From positions 1-64,000 of the forward strand of contig JBKJQN010000104.1 in assembly GCA_046593925.1 (NCBI GenBank): a stretch of 64,000 bases of DNA, read 5' to 3'. The notes under the pieces were generated by a model. That model did not search any database. It saw only the letters and a program-made list of their open reading frames with translations, and had not been told where the DNA came from. Shown here one piece after another: positions 55,718-64,000 of this stretch (positions are counted from its first letter, which is position 1; every line of letters begins with the position of its first letter). Both the position numbers and the translations under genes were made by a program. The DNA comes from JAYVYM01 sp046593925 (GTDB taxonomy: Bacteria; Actinomycetota; Actinomycetes; Mycobacteriales; SCTD01).

Positions 55718-55819
55718 CGGACCCACCCCCCACCACGCCGTCCGCCGTCGTGCGGGTCGCGCTCCCCGGCTGACCGGTGCGCCACATGACGGGCCAGCTC
55801 CCTGTCGTCGGCAGGGGCG

Positions 55820-56827
55820 TCAGGCGGTCGGCAGCACGTCGCCGGCTCGCGCGGATGTGACGTCGCCGGTGACGCCCGCAAGATGCGCGCGCCGGCCGGG
55901 CCCGAACACCCAGGCCAGAAAAGCCGCCTCGGCGAGGACGCCGATGCCGATGCGGGCCGCGGTCGGCAGCCCGCTCGGCGTCACGAAGCCTTCGATGAGC
56001 CCGGACACCAGCAGCACAACGGCCAGCCCGAGCGCGCCGGTCACCAGGGCCCTGCCCTCCTGCGCCAGAGCCGCACTGCGGGTCCGCCGGCCCGGGTCGA
56101 CGACCGTCCAACCGAGCTTGAGGCCCAGCCCGCAGGCCACGAAGACGGCGGTCAGCTCCAGCAGGCCGTGCGGCAGGATCAACCCGAAGAACAACCCGGT
56201 ACGCCCGTTCGCGGCGAGGAGGCCGCCGCTGACCCCGACGTTGAACGCGTTCTGGAAGAGGATGTACGGGATGGGCAGCCCCAGCAGCACCCCGAACAGG
56301 ATTGCCTGCGCAGCCACGTACGCGTTGTTGGTGAACACCCGGGCCGCGAAGTCCTGCGCGGGCGCGGAGCTGTAGTAGCCCGCGAAGTCCTGGTCGACGA
56401 GCCGGCGGACCTTGTCGGGGTCGGCGATCGCGAGCTGGACCTGCGGGTCATTCGCCACCCAGAGGCCGAACGCGGTCGCGACGATCAGGAAGCCCAGTGC
56501 GGCTCCTCCCCACCACCAGCGAGTGCGGTAGCAGACCGCCGGGAAGTCCCGGGCGAGGAAGCGGACTGCGTCGCGCCACGACGCCTGGCGCGAGCCCGCG
56601 ACCGTGCCCCGGGCCCGTGCGACCAGGGTCGACAGCCGACCGACGAGCTGCGGGTCCGGACCGGCGCTCTGCACGACCGACAGGTGGGTGGCGACCCGCT
56701 GGTAGAGGTCGACCACCTCGTCGACCTCGCCGCCCGACAGCCGCCGTGGCCGGGAGGCGCGCGCCAGCAGGTCCTCGAGGCGCTGCCAGTCGGCCCTGTG
56801 GGCGGCCACGTACGCGTCGAGATCCAC
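55820..56827 (-). CDS. SpoIIM-family membrane protein
   Basis: 335 residues. A cytoplasmic helical N-terminus (AHRADWQRLEDLLARASRPR, GGEVDEVVDLYQRVATHLSV) is followed by about six helices including AQAILFGVLLGLPIPYILFQ and LFFGLILPHGLLELTAVFVA, with the SpoIIM family Pro-His-Gly motif. In Actinobacteria it sits beside RDD and DUF58 genes and does not imply sporulation. GTG 56827. Divergent from the RDD gene. Confidence 0.88.
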   Translation of the reverse strand: MDLDAYVAAHRADWQRLEDLLARASRPRRLSGGEVDEVVDLYQRVATHLSVVQSAGPDPQLVGRLSTLVARARGTVAGSRQASWRDAVRFLARDFPAVCYRTRWWWGGAALGFLIVATAFGLWVANDPQVQLAIADPDKVRRLVDQDFAGYYSSAPAQDFAARVFTNNAYVAAQAILFGVLLGLPIPYILFQNAFNVGVSGGLLAANGRTGLFFGLILPHGLLELTAVFVACGLGLKLGWTVVDPGRRTRSAALAQEGRALVTGALGLAVVLLVSGLIEGFVTPSGLPTAARIGIGVLAEAAFLAWVFGPGRRAHLAGVTGDVTSARAGDVLPTA

Positions 56828-56889
56828 AGAGGCAGACTAGGTCTGCCGGCGGACGCCCGTGCGCCGGCCGGGACGGAGTGTGGACGACC

Positions 56890-57780
56890 GTGAGCGACCT
56901 GGTGACCGGTGAGGCCGTCGCGCTCGATCTGCGTACCGCCGCGCTGCCCTCGCGGTCCGTCGCCGCGGCGATCGACCTTGCCGCGCAGCTCGGCGTGCTG
57001 CTGCTGCTCGGGCTGCTGGCAGCTGTCGGGTCGGTCGACGTCAGCGGGGCGCTCGGCGACGCACTCGGTGTGCTGGTCATCATCCTGGTGCTCGTGGTCT
57101 ACCCGGTCACGTTCGAGACACTGCTGCGCGGGCGTACGCCGGGCAAGGCGGCGATGGGCCTGCGGGTCGTCCGCGACGACGGCGGCCCGATCGGTTTCCG
57201 GCAGGCGCTGGTCCGGGGCCTGTCAGGGGCGTTCCTGGAGAAGCCCGGGATCACCTTCTTCGTGCTGCCGGTCGTGGTCTCTCTGCTGCAGCCGCGCGGC
57301 AAGCGGGTCGGCGACCTGCTGGCCGGCACCGTCGTGGTGCAGGAGCGGGTGCCGGTGCGGAGCGGCACGGTCGCCGCCATGCCGCCGCCACTGGCAGGCT
57401 GGGCCGCTTCACTCGAGCTGTCCCGGCTGCCCGACAGTCTCGCGCTGTCCGTCCGCCAGTTCGTCGCCCGCTCGGCCGAGCTCACCGACGCTGCCCGCGA
57501 GGACCTCGGCGGTCGGCTCGTCGCCGCCGTCCGGGCCGTGACCGCGCCGCCGCCGCCGCCCGGCACGCCCGGCTGGGCCTTCCTGGCCGCCGTTCTCGCC
57601 GAGCGTCGCCGCCGCGAGACCGCCCGTCTGCAGCCGGTTGCGCCACCTCCGGCCGCGAGGGGGTGGGACGCACCGGGCAGGCCGGTCCCGGCGCCCGGAC
57701 GGTCCGTCCCTCCCGAAGCCACACCTCCCGCAGCTGGCTCCCCCGCGCCCGGCCGTGGCGGGTTCTCGCTGCCGTCCTGA
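56890..57780 (+). CDS. RDD-family membrane protein
   Basis: 296 residues. It starts MSDLVTGEAVALDLRTAALP and has three membrane helices (AAAIDLAAQLGVLLLLGLLA, LGVLVIILVLVVYPVTFETL, FFVLPVVVSLLQP) with the RDD-type Arg-x-x-x-Ala-x-x-Ile-Asp opening and the GRTPGKAAMGLRVVRDDGG loop. The C-terminal 130 residues are cytoplasmic and Pro-rich at the end. GTG 56890 is favoured; GTG 56878 would add four residues. Convergent with ahcY. Confidence 0.85.
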   Translation: MSDLVTGEAVALDLRTAALPSRSVAAAIDLAAQLGVLLLLGLLAAVGSVDVSGALGDALGVLVIILVLVVYPVTFETLLRGRTPGKAAMGLRVVRDDGGPIGFRQALVRGLSGAFLEKPGITFFVLPVVVSLLQPRGKRVGDLLAGTVVVQERVPVRSGTVAAMPPPLAGWAASLELSRLPDSLALSVRQFVARSAELTDAAREDLGGRLVAAVRAVTAPPPPPGTPGWAFLAAVLAERRRRETARLQPVAPPPAARGWDAPGRPVPAPGRSVPPEATPPAAGSPAPGRGGFSLPS

Positions 57781-57939
57781 GAGCGGGAGCCGGTCAGTCC
57801 TGATCAGGCTGGCTGGTGGCGCCGAACCGGTTCCACTGCGCGGGCCGACCGACCAGGTCTTTTGCCCCGGCCGCCGTACTTCCCCACCAGCCGGGCCCGT
57901 CACCCACGAACGGTGCCGGGCCCGGTGTGCCGGGGACGT

Positions 57940-59400
<1,461 letters not shown>

Positions 59401-59430
59401 GGGCGTCCTTCTCTCGGGGGTGCGGGCGGG

Positions 59431-59805
59431 TCAGGGGTCGAGCAGCTGCTGGTGCTTGGCCTGCTCGAAGCGGAGCCAGTCGGCGTCGTCGAGGGGCCGC
59501 TGGTCAGCGGTCTGCTCGGGGACGACGGGACGGCGGGGTCCGACTGCAAACCAGTTGTCGAGCGCATCGGCCAGCTCGGGCTCCCGGCGCAGCCGCAGGG
59601 CGAACCCCACGTCACCGAGCCCCAGGCCGTGCCGCTCCAGCAGCTCGCGCAGGGTGCGCAGCCGCTGCAGCTGACCGGGGCCGTACAGCCGGTAGCCGGC
59701 CGGGGAGCGCGGGGCCTCGATCAGCCCGAGCTGCTCGACGTAGCGCAGCATCCGCGCCGACCACCCGGTGGTGGTCGCTGCTTCGTGAATCGTCAGCGTC
59801 GTCAT
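59431..59805 (-). CDS. MerR-family regulator upstream of ahcY
   Basis: 124 residues. The winged-helix N-terminus reads MTTLTIHEAATTTGWSARML, RYVEQLGLIEAPRSPAGYRL, YGPGQLQRLRTLRELLERHG. Most MerR proteins have Tyr-x-x-x-Gly-Leu/Ile in the recognition area and this one does (RYVEQLGLI). The short effector region lacks Cys, so it does not sense metals by the usual route. The start could be ATG 59805 or GTG 59817. It lies 30 bases upstream of ahcY in the same direction and is likely co-transcribed, suggesting control of the methyl cycle (inference). Confidence 0.82.
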   Translation of the reverse strand: MTTLTIHEAATTTGWSARMLRYVEQLGLIEAPRSPAGYRLYGPGQLQRLRTLRELLERHGLGLGDVGFALRLRREPELADALDNWFAVGPRRPVVPEQTADQRPLDDADWLRFEQAKHQQLLDP

Positions 59806-59865
59806 CGAGCACGACATTACCAGGGTCGTGTCAGACCAACACCTCGGCGGCCTGACACGGCGGCG

Positions 59866-60642
59866 TCAGGCCTGGCGGCGGGCGAGCAGCACCGGGTCGT
59901 GCGCGGTGACGACCTCGGCCGTGCCGCCGGCCTGCAGCTCGGCGAGCCGCCGGTGGTTGTCGCGGACAGCCCGCCGGTCCGCGGCCACGACCTGCTCGAA
60001 GGCCAGCAGGGCGCGGTTGCGCGGCGCGGCCGGTTCGAACGACGACCGGTCGAAGGCCGCGTCGCCCGCGTGCAGCAGCCAGCCGGCTGCCGTCTGGACC
60101 GAGACCGCGGCGTGACCACGGCTGTGCCCGGCCATCGGCACCAGCGCGAACCGCGCGTCGAGGCCCTCGAGCGCGTGCGCCGCACCGAAGCCGTTCCAGG
60201 TCTCCCCCGGCCGGTCGTACGTCCGCCAGCGCGGGCCGTGCGACCACTGGGCGGGGTGGTAGCGGGCCCGCTCGGCGACGCCGGGCGACACGACGGCGGC
60301 GGTGTGCTCGGCGGCGGTCGTGTGCACCAGCGCGTCGGGGAAGTCCGACAGCCCGCCCGCGTGGTCCAGGTCGAGGTGGGTGAGCACGATGTGGCGGACG
60401 TCCTGGGCCGCGAAGCCGAGGGCCTGGACCTGCCGCAGCGCCGTCCTGGCTGGGTCGTACGTCGGGCGCAGCACCCGGCGCACCGCCCCGAGCCGCCGCT
60501 TGCGATCGGTGAGGTCGGCCGTACCGAAGCCCGAGTCGACGAGCACCAGCGCGTCGTCCGTCTCGCACAGCAGCACGTGGCAGACCAGCCGGCCGACCAG
60601 GCGCGGCAGCATGGTGCCGCAGTCCAGCGAATGCACGCGCAT
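59866..60642 (-). CDS. MBL-fold metallo-hydrolase
   Basis: 258 residues. The metallo-beta-lactamase metal motif is VLTHLDLDHAGG, with further ligands in AGHSRGHAAV and LLHAGDAAFD; the start MRVHSLDCGTMLPRLV and LVDSGFGTADL are typical of the lactonase-like branch. The start ATG lies 2 bases after the stop of the SAH-hydrolase-like gene, so the two proteins are made together. The reaction is unknown: a lactone, thioester or nucleotide hydrolase are possible. Confidence 0.85.
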   Translation of the reverse strand: MRVHSLDCGTMLPRLVGRLVCHVLLCETDDALVLVDSGFGTADLTDRKRRLGAVRRVLRPTYDPARTALRQVQALGFAAQDVRHIVLTHLDLDHAGGLSDFPDALVHTTAAEHTAAVVSPGVAERARYHPAQWSHGPRWRTYDRPGETWNGFGAAHALEGLDARFALVPMAGHSRGHAAVSVQTAAGWLLHAGDAAFDRSSFEPAAPRNRALLAFEQVVAADRRAVRDNHRRLAELQAGGTAEVVTAHDPVLLARRQA

Positions 60643-60644
60643 CC

Positions 60645-61892
60645 TCAGGCCTGCCAGGACGACAGGTAGCCGACCTGGGCGGCCGTCAGGCCGTCGAGCG
60701 CCACGCCGAGGGCAGCCAGCTTGGTGCGCGCGACCTCGGCATCCAGGGCCGCCGGCACGGCGTGCACGCCGGGCGCGAGATCGGTCGCCACGAGGTGCTC
60801 GAGCACCAGGGCCTGGACGGCGAAGCTGACGTCCATGACGGCCGGCGGGTGGCCGTCGGCCGCCGACAGGTTGACCAGCCGGCCCTCGGCGAGCAGCAGC
60901 AGGCGCCGGCCGCCCGGCAGCACATGCTCGTCGACGTGCGGGCGTACCCGCTGCACGTCGACGGCGAGGGCCTGCAGACCGGCGACGTCGATCTCGACGT
61001 CGAAGTGCCCGGCGTTGGCGAGCACCGCCCCGTCGCGCATCGCCGGGAAGTGCGCGGGCGTCAGCACATCCCGGTTGCCGGTCGCGGTGACCACGACGTC
61101 GGCAAGCGGCGCGGCCTGCCCCATCGGCAGGACCCGGTGCCCGTCCAGGACCGCCTCCAGCGCCCGGCCGGGGTCCACCTCGGTGACCACGACCGACGCC
61201 CCGAGACCGCGGGCCCGCTCCGCGATCCCACGGCCGCACCAGCCGTACCCGGCGACCACGACGGTCGCCCCGGCGAGCAGCGTGCCGGTCGTCCGGATCA
61301 CGGCGTCGAGCGTGGACTGGCCGGTGCCATGCCGGTTGGCGACCAGCAGCTGGGTCGCGGTGTCGTTGACGGCGACCATCGGCAGCCACAGCGCCCCGTC
61401 GGCGGCCATCTGCCGCAGCCGCAGCACGCCGGTGGTGGTCTCCTCGCAGCCGGCCCGCACCCCCGCACGCAGCTCCGGCCGGCGCTGCAGCACCTGCACG
61501 AGGTCACAGCCGTCGTCGAGCAGCAGCTGCGGCCGGGTCTCGAGGACCGCCTCCAGATGCGCGGCGTAGCCGGCCCGGTCGACGCCGTGCCGCGCGTGCA
61601 CCCCGACACCCTCCTCGGCGAGAGCGGCAGCAACGTCGTCCTGCGTGGACAGCGGGTTGGACGCCGCAAGGTGCACCTCGGCGCCGCCGGCGGCCAGCGT
61701 GCGCGCCAGCGCCGCGGTTTCGGGCGTCACGTGCATGCAGGCAGCGACCCGGGTCCCGGCCAGCGGGCGGTCGCTGGCGAAGCGCGCGCGGAGCAGGCGC
61801 AGGACCGGCATCGACCGCTCGGCAAAGTCCGTGCGCCGCCGGCCCTGCTCGGCCAGCCCACGTACCGCGACGGAGGACGGCAGTGCGGGCAC
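60645..61892 (-). CDS. S-adenosylhomocysteinase-like protein lacking two active-site residues
   Basis: 415 residues, the short (archaeal-type) size. Conserved: ACMHVTPETAAL (His54), NPLSTQDDVAAAL, LLLDDGCDLV (Asp127), EETTTGVLRL (Glu151), the NAD fold VVVAGYGWCGRGIAERARGL, and NAGHFDVEID (His296). Changed: where the family has VNDxxTKxxFDN, it reads VNDTATQLLVAN, so the substrate-binding Lys (human 186) is Gln181 and Asp (human 190) is Ala185. The C-terminal Lys/Tyr tail of the standard enzyme is absent. It is therefore unlikely to be a normal SAH hydrolase; a related nucleoside thioether or NAD-dependent reaction is possible. GTG 61892. Coupled to the MBL-fold gene; a separate complete ahcY is nearby. 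Confidence 0.85.
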   Translation of the reverse strand: MPALPSSVAVRGLAEQGRRRTDFAERSMPVLRLLRARFASDRPLAGTRVAACMHVTPETAALARTLAAGGAEVHLAASNPLSTQDDVAAALAEEGVGVHARHGVDRAGYAAHLEAVLETRPQLLLDDGCDLVQVLQRRPELRAGVRAGCEETTTGVLRLRQMAADGALWLPMVAVNDTATQLLVANRHGTGQSTLDAVIRTTGTLLAGATVVVAGYGWCGRGIAERARGLGASVVVTEVDPGRALEAVLDGHRVLPMGQAAPLADVVVTATGNRDVLTPAHFPAMRDGAVLANAGHFDVEIDVAGLQALAVDVQRVRPHVDEHVLPGGRRLLLLAEGRLVNLSAADGHPPAVMDVSFAVQALVLEHLVATDLAPGVHAVPAALDAEVARTKLAALGVALDGLTAAQVGYLSSWQA

Positions 61893-61985
61893 GCCTGGAC
61901 TCTGCCACCGGGCGCGCGGACTAGGTTCGGGGAGCACCCTCCTGGGCGCCGACCCCCTCGCGCCACCAACCCCCGGAGGCACCCC

Positions 61986-62429
61986 GTGATCGACGTCACC
62001 GCCCGCCTGCACGACGCCGACGGCTTCGTCGGGCTGCTGGCCCCGCGGGTGCTGTCCACCTCGCGCGAGGGCGCTGTCCTCCGGCTGGACGCCGGCCCCG
62101 AGCTGCACAACCACCTCGGCGGACCGCACGCGGCGGCGATCTTCGGACTGGGCGAGACCGCCGCCTTCGCCGTGCTCCTCGAGGTGTTCGGCGACCTCGT
62201 CGAAGCCGGCGCGGTCCCCCTGGTCAAGGCCTCGCAGATCGCCTACAGCGGGATCGCCACCGGCCCGCTGCTGGCAGCCGCGACCCTGGTCGGCGACGAG
62301 GAGGGCGCCCGCGGCTCGTACGACCGGCGCGGCAGCGCGAGTTTCCCGGTCGAGGTGGCCTTTCGCCGCGAGACCGACGACGTCGAGACCGCCAGGGCCA
62401 CCTACCAGATGGCGCTCAAGCGGGCCTGA
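61986..62429 (+). CDS. DUF4442 hotdog-fold protein (thioesterase-like)
   Basis: 147 residues. The hotdog pattern is VTARLHDADGFVGLLAPRVL, NHLGGPHAAAIFGLGETAAF, AVLLEVFGDLVEAGAVPLVK, SQIAYSGIATGPLLAAATLV, PVEVAFRRETDDVETARATY. It belongs to the DUF4442/PaaI-like thioesterase group; catalytic residues are not certain, but Asn and His in HNHLGGPH fall where PaaI-type enzymes act. GTG 61986 with GGAGG 8 bases upstream. Divergent from the SAH-hydrolase-like gene. Confidence 0.78.
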   Translation: MIDVTARLHDADGFVGLLAPRVLSTSREGAVLRLDAGPELHNHLGGPHAAAIFGLGETAAFAVLLEVFGDLVEAGAVPLVKASQIAYSGIATGPLLAAATLVGDEEGARGSYDRRGSASFPVEVAFRRETDDVETARATYQMALKRA

Positions 62430-62489
62430 CACCCGTGCCGGGGCCGCCGGGGTTGCAGCACCTGTCTGCCGTGCCGACCGCGGCCGCAC

Positions 62490-63443
62490 TCAGACCGTGG
62501 CGCGGTCCAGGTCAGGCTCGAGGTACATCACGCGGGCCTGCGGCTCGGCGGCGCGCACCCTGGCCTCGGCGTCGTCGATGGCACGGGCGACGCCGGGCAG
62601 GTTCAGGGCCGGGTGCATCGCGACCTTTGCGCCCACCAGGAGCTCGTCCGGGCCGAGGTGCATTGTCTTGAGGTGGATGACCCGGGTGATCCCGTCGCCG
62701 TCGACCAGAGCGGCACGGATCCGGTAGACGGCGTCCCTGGAGGCCGACTCGCCGAGCAGCAGACTCTTCATCTCCACAGCCAGCACGACCGCGACGGCGA
62801 GCAGCAGGACCCCGATGCCCAGGGTGCCGACGGCGTCCCAGCGCGGCTCACCGGTCAGCACGCTGAGTCCGACGCCGGCCAGCGCGAGCAGCAGACCGAT
62901 CAGCGCGGCGAAGTCCTCCAGCAGGACCACCGGCAGCTCGGGCACCTTGGCATGGCGTACGAAGCCCCACCAGGTCTGCTCGCCCTTCAGCGGCCGCGAC
63001 TCCCGGATCGCGGTGCGGAAGCTGAAGCTCTCCGCCAGGACCGCGAACAGCAGAATCGCGATGGCGATGCCCGCGCTGTCGATCTCCTCGGGTTTCTGGA
63101 GCTTGTGGTAACCCTCGTACAGGCTGAACAGGCCGCCGACGCTGAACAGCACGAGCGCGACGACGAAGGCGTAGAAGTAGCGGTCACGGCCGTGGCCGAA
63201 GGGGTGCTGCTCGTCGGCCTCGCGCTTCGCGCGACGGCCCCCGACCAGCAGCAGTGCCTGGTTCCCGGAGTCGGCGACCGAGTGCACCGACTCGGCGAGT
63301 ATCGAGCTGGAGCCGGTGAGCAGGAAGCCGACGAACTTGGCGGCGGCGATCGCCAGGTTGGCGAGCAGCGCCGCGATGATCGCGCCGCCACCGTGCGAAC
63401 CGCCACCGTTGGACTCGCCACCGTGGGACCCGGCGTCGCTCAC
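62490..63443 (-). CDS. Cation diffusion facilitator (CDF) transporter
   Basis: 317 residues. A Gly/His-rich N-terminal leader (SHGGESNGGGSHGGG) that may bind metal is followed by six helices. Family motifs: ILAESVHSVADSGNQALLL, HPFGHGRDRYFYAFVVA, VVLLEDFAALIGLLLALAG, and a cytoplasmic domain with RVIHLKTMHLGPDELLVGAK. CDF proteins export Zn, Fe or Mn by proton exchange; the metal cannot be assigned. The start is GTG 63443, overlapping the SIS-domain gene stop by 4 bases. Confidence 0.92.
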   Translation of the reverse strand: MSDAGSHGGESNGGGSHGGGAIIAALLANLAIAAAKFVGFLLTGSSSILAESVHSVADSGNQALLLVGGRRAKREADEQHPFGHGRDRYFYAFVVALVLFSVGGLFSLYEGYHKLQKPEEIDSAGIAIAILLFAVLAESFSFRTAIRESRPLKGEQTWWGFVRHAKVPELPVVLLEDFAALIGLLLALAGVGLSVLTGEPRWDAVGTLGIGVLLLAVAVVLAVEMKSLLLGESASRDAVYRIRAALVDGDGITRVIHLKTMHLGPDELLVGAKVAMHPALNLPGVARAIDDAEARVRAAEPQARVMYLEPDLDRATV

Positions 63444-64000
63444 CGCCTGGTCCTGCCCTTGAGCGCCGCGATCGCCAAGACAGGGGTCGGGTCGGTGCCC
63501 TGCGACAGCGCCAGGTAGGTGCTGGCGAAGTCGGTCAGCCCGACGAGCGAGGCGAGCCTGGCTGGCGCAGACCGGCCCTGCGCCAGCAGCGCGCTGACCC
63601 CGACGCCGCGCTCGGCGGCCAGGTCCGCGCAGATGTCGGCCCCCAGCGCCACCTGCGGGAGCTCGCCCTCCTCGCGCAGCAGGACCAGCCGCAGGGTGGG
63701 GCGGGTCGACTCGTCGAGCCGGTCCGAGAACAGGTCCTCCTCCGACAGGACGCCCCGCGCCCAGGGCCCGTCGAAGCTGACGACCTGGTTGTGCCCGGCC
63801 TCCGGGAGCACCCCCCAGGTCGCCGGTGTCTTCGCGTTCTCGTTGAGCTGGCAGGCGAAGCGGTACGCCGCGGCGCCGGTCAGCGGCGACGCCCCCCAGA
63901 TCACCGGGATCGCGCCGGCGAGCTCCATCGCCAGGGCCTTGCCGGGGTTGGTCACGCTGTCGGCGTCGGGGCGGCAGCGGGTCGCGACCTGCTCCAGGAC
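63440..64000 (-). CDS. SIS-domain phosphoglucose/phosphomannose isomerase, C-terminal part
   Basis: 186 residues before the stop, continuing off the right edge. The C-terminal bifunctional isomerase domain is visible: NPGKALAMELAGAIPVIWGA, SPLTGAAAYRFACQLNENAK, TPATWGVLPEAGHNQVVSFD, ALSQGTDPTPVLAIAALK. The Glu and His in PEAGHNQ are the active-site pair. The product makes fructose-6-phosphate from glucose-6-P or mannose-6-P for mannosylated envelope components. It matches the manA-adjacent SIS gene (Rv3256c) order in mycobacteria and is translated with the CDF gene. Confidence 0.9.
   Translation of the reverse strand, partial: VLEQVATRCRPDADSVTNPGKALAMELAGAIPVIWGASPLTGAAAYRFACQLNENAKTPATWGVLPEAGHNQVVSFDGPWARGVLSEEDLFSDRLDESTRPTLRLVLLREEGELPQVALGADICADLAAERGVGVSALLAQGRSAPARLASLVGLTDFASTYLALSQGTDPTPVLAIAALKGRTRR

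Noticed and set aside
55820..56827. SpoIIM as a sign of endospore formation
   Set aside because: The family is widespread in non-sporulating Actinobacteria beside RDD and DUF58 genes; no other sporulation genes are present.

Overview
The window is 64 kb of very GC-rich DNA with strong G/C third-position bias, many GTG starts and actinobacterial-only families (LpqB, MtrAB, Rv3235-like, DUF6912, BldC-like HTH, WS/DGAT). It is chromosomal DNA of a member of the Actinomycetota. From about 34.3 kb onward the order (Rv3235-like, secA, hpf, comF-like, lpqB, mtrB, mtrA ... ahcY ... SIS-domain isomerase) follows the Mycobacterium tuberculosis Rv3235-Rv3255 neighbourhood, so this is the conserved core; the left third is accessory. 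I found no tRNA, rRNA or CRISPR array. All identifications rest on reading the translations; no database search was run.

Layout. 0-0.8 kb: start of a carboxymuconolactone-decarboxylase-like gene (cut by the edge), an IS3 transposase scrap and an unassigned gene tail. 0.8-6.9 kb: an amide-utilisation cluster (AmiS/UreI channel with an apparent frameshift, MetX-like alpha/beta hydrolase, two FmdA formamidases interleaved with two FmdB zinc ribbons, MFS transporter), headed by a promoter-like site lying inside an inverted repeat. 6.9-12.7 kb: a small island with decayed integrases on both sides and an IS1380 scrap; inside is an intact operon of a 44-codon leader ORF, a membrane GGDEF-EAL protein, two very small ORFs (14 and 30 codons) that both end in Lys-Trp-acidic/amide, and a DUF5317 membrane protein. 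This is the best candidate for an undescribed system: a peptide-linked c-di-GMP signalling unit.

12.7-34 kb: TetR/methyltransferase pair around a perfect 18-bp palindrome, VOC and Pr6Pr proteins, three aldehyde dehydrogenase superfamily genes (one unassigned, MmsA type, PruA), a secreted lipase, an ABC-2 transporter with a LolA/RseB-like protein, a lipid group (patatin, WS/DGAT, acyl-CoA dehydrogenase), a CpaB/CpaE-like pair with a BldC-like regulator, and a LysM protein with a clear promoter.

34-64 kb: secretion and envelope control (SecA, hibernation factor, LpqB-MtrB-MtrA), the DUF4129/DUF4350/MoxR/DUF58 block interrupted by an EF-G-like GTPase and a serine hydrolase before SpoIIM and RDD proteins, then methyl-cycle genes: a normal S-adenosylhomocysteinase with a MerR regulator, and a second SAH-hydrolase-like protein lacking two active-site residues, paired with an MBL-fold hydrolase. 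A thioesterase-like gene, a cation efflux transporter and a partial sugar-phosphate isomerase close the window.
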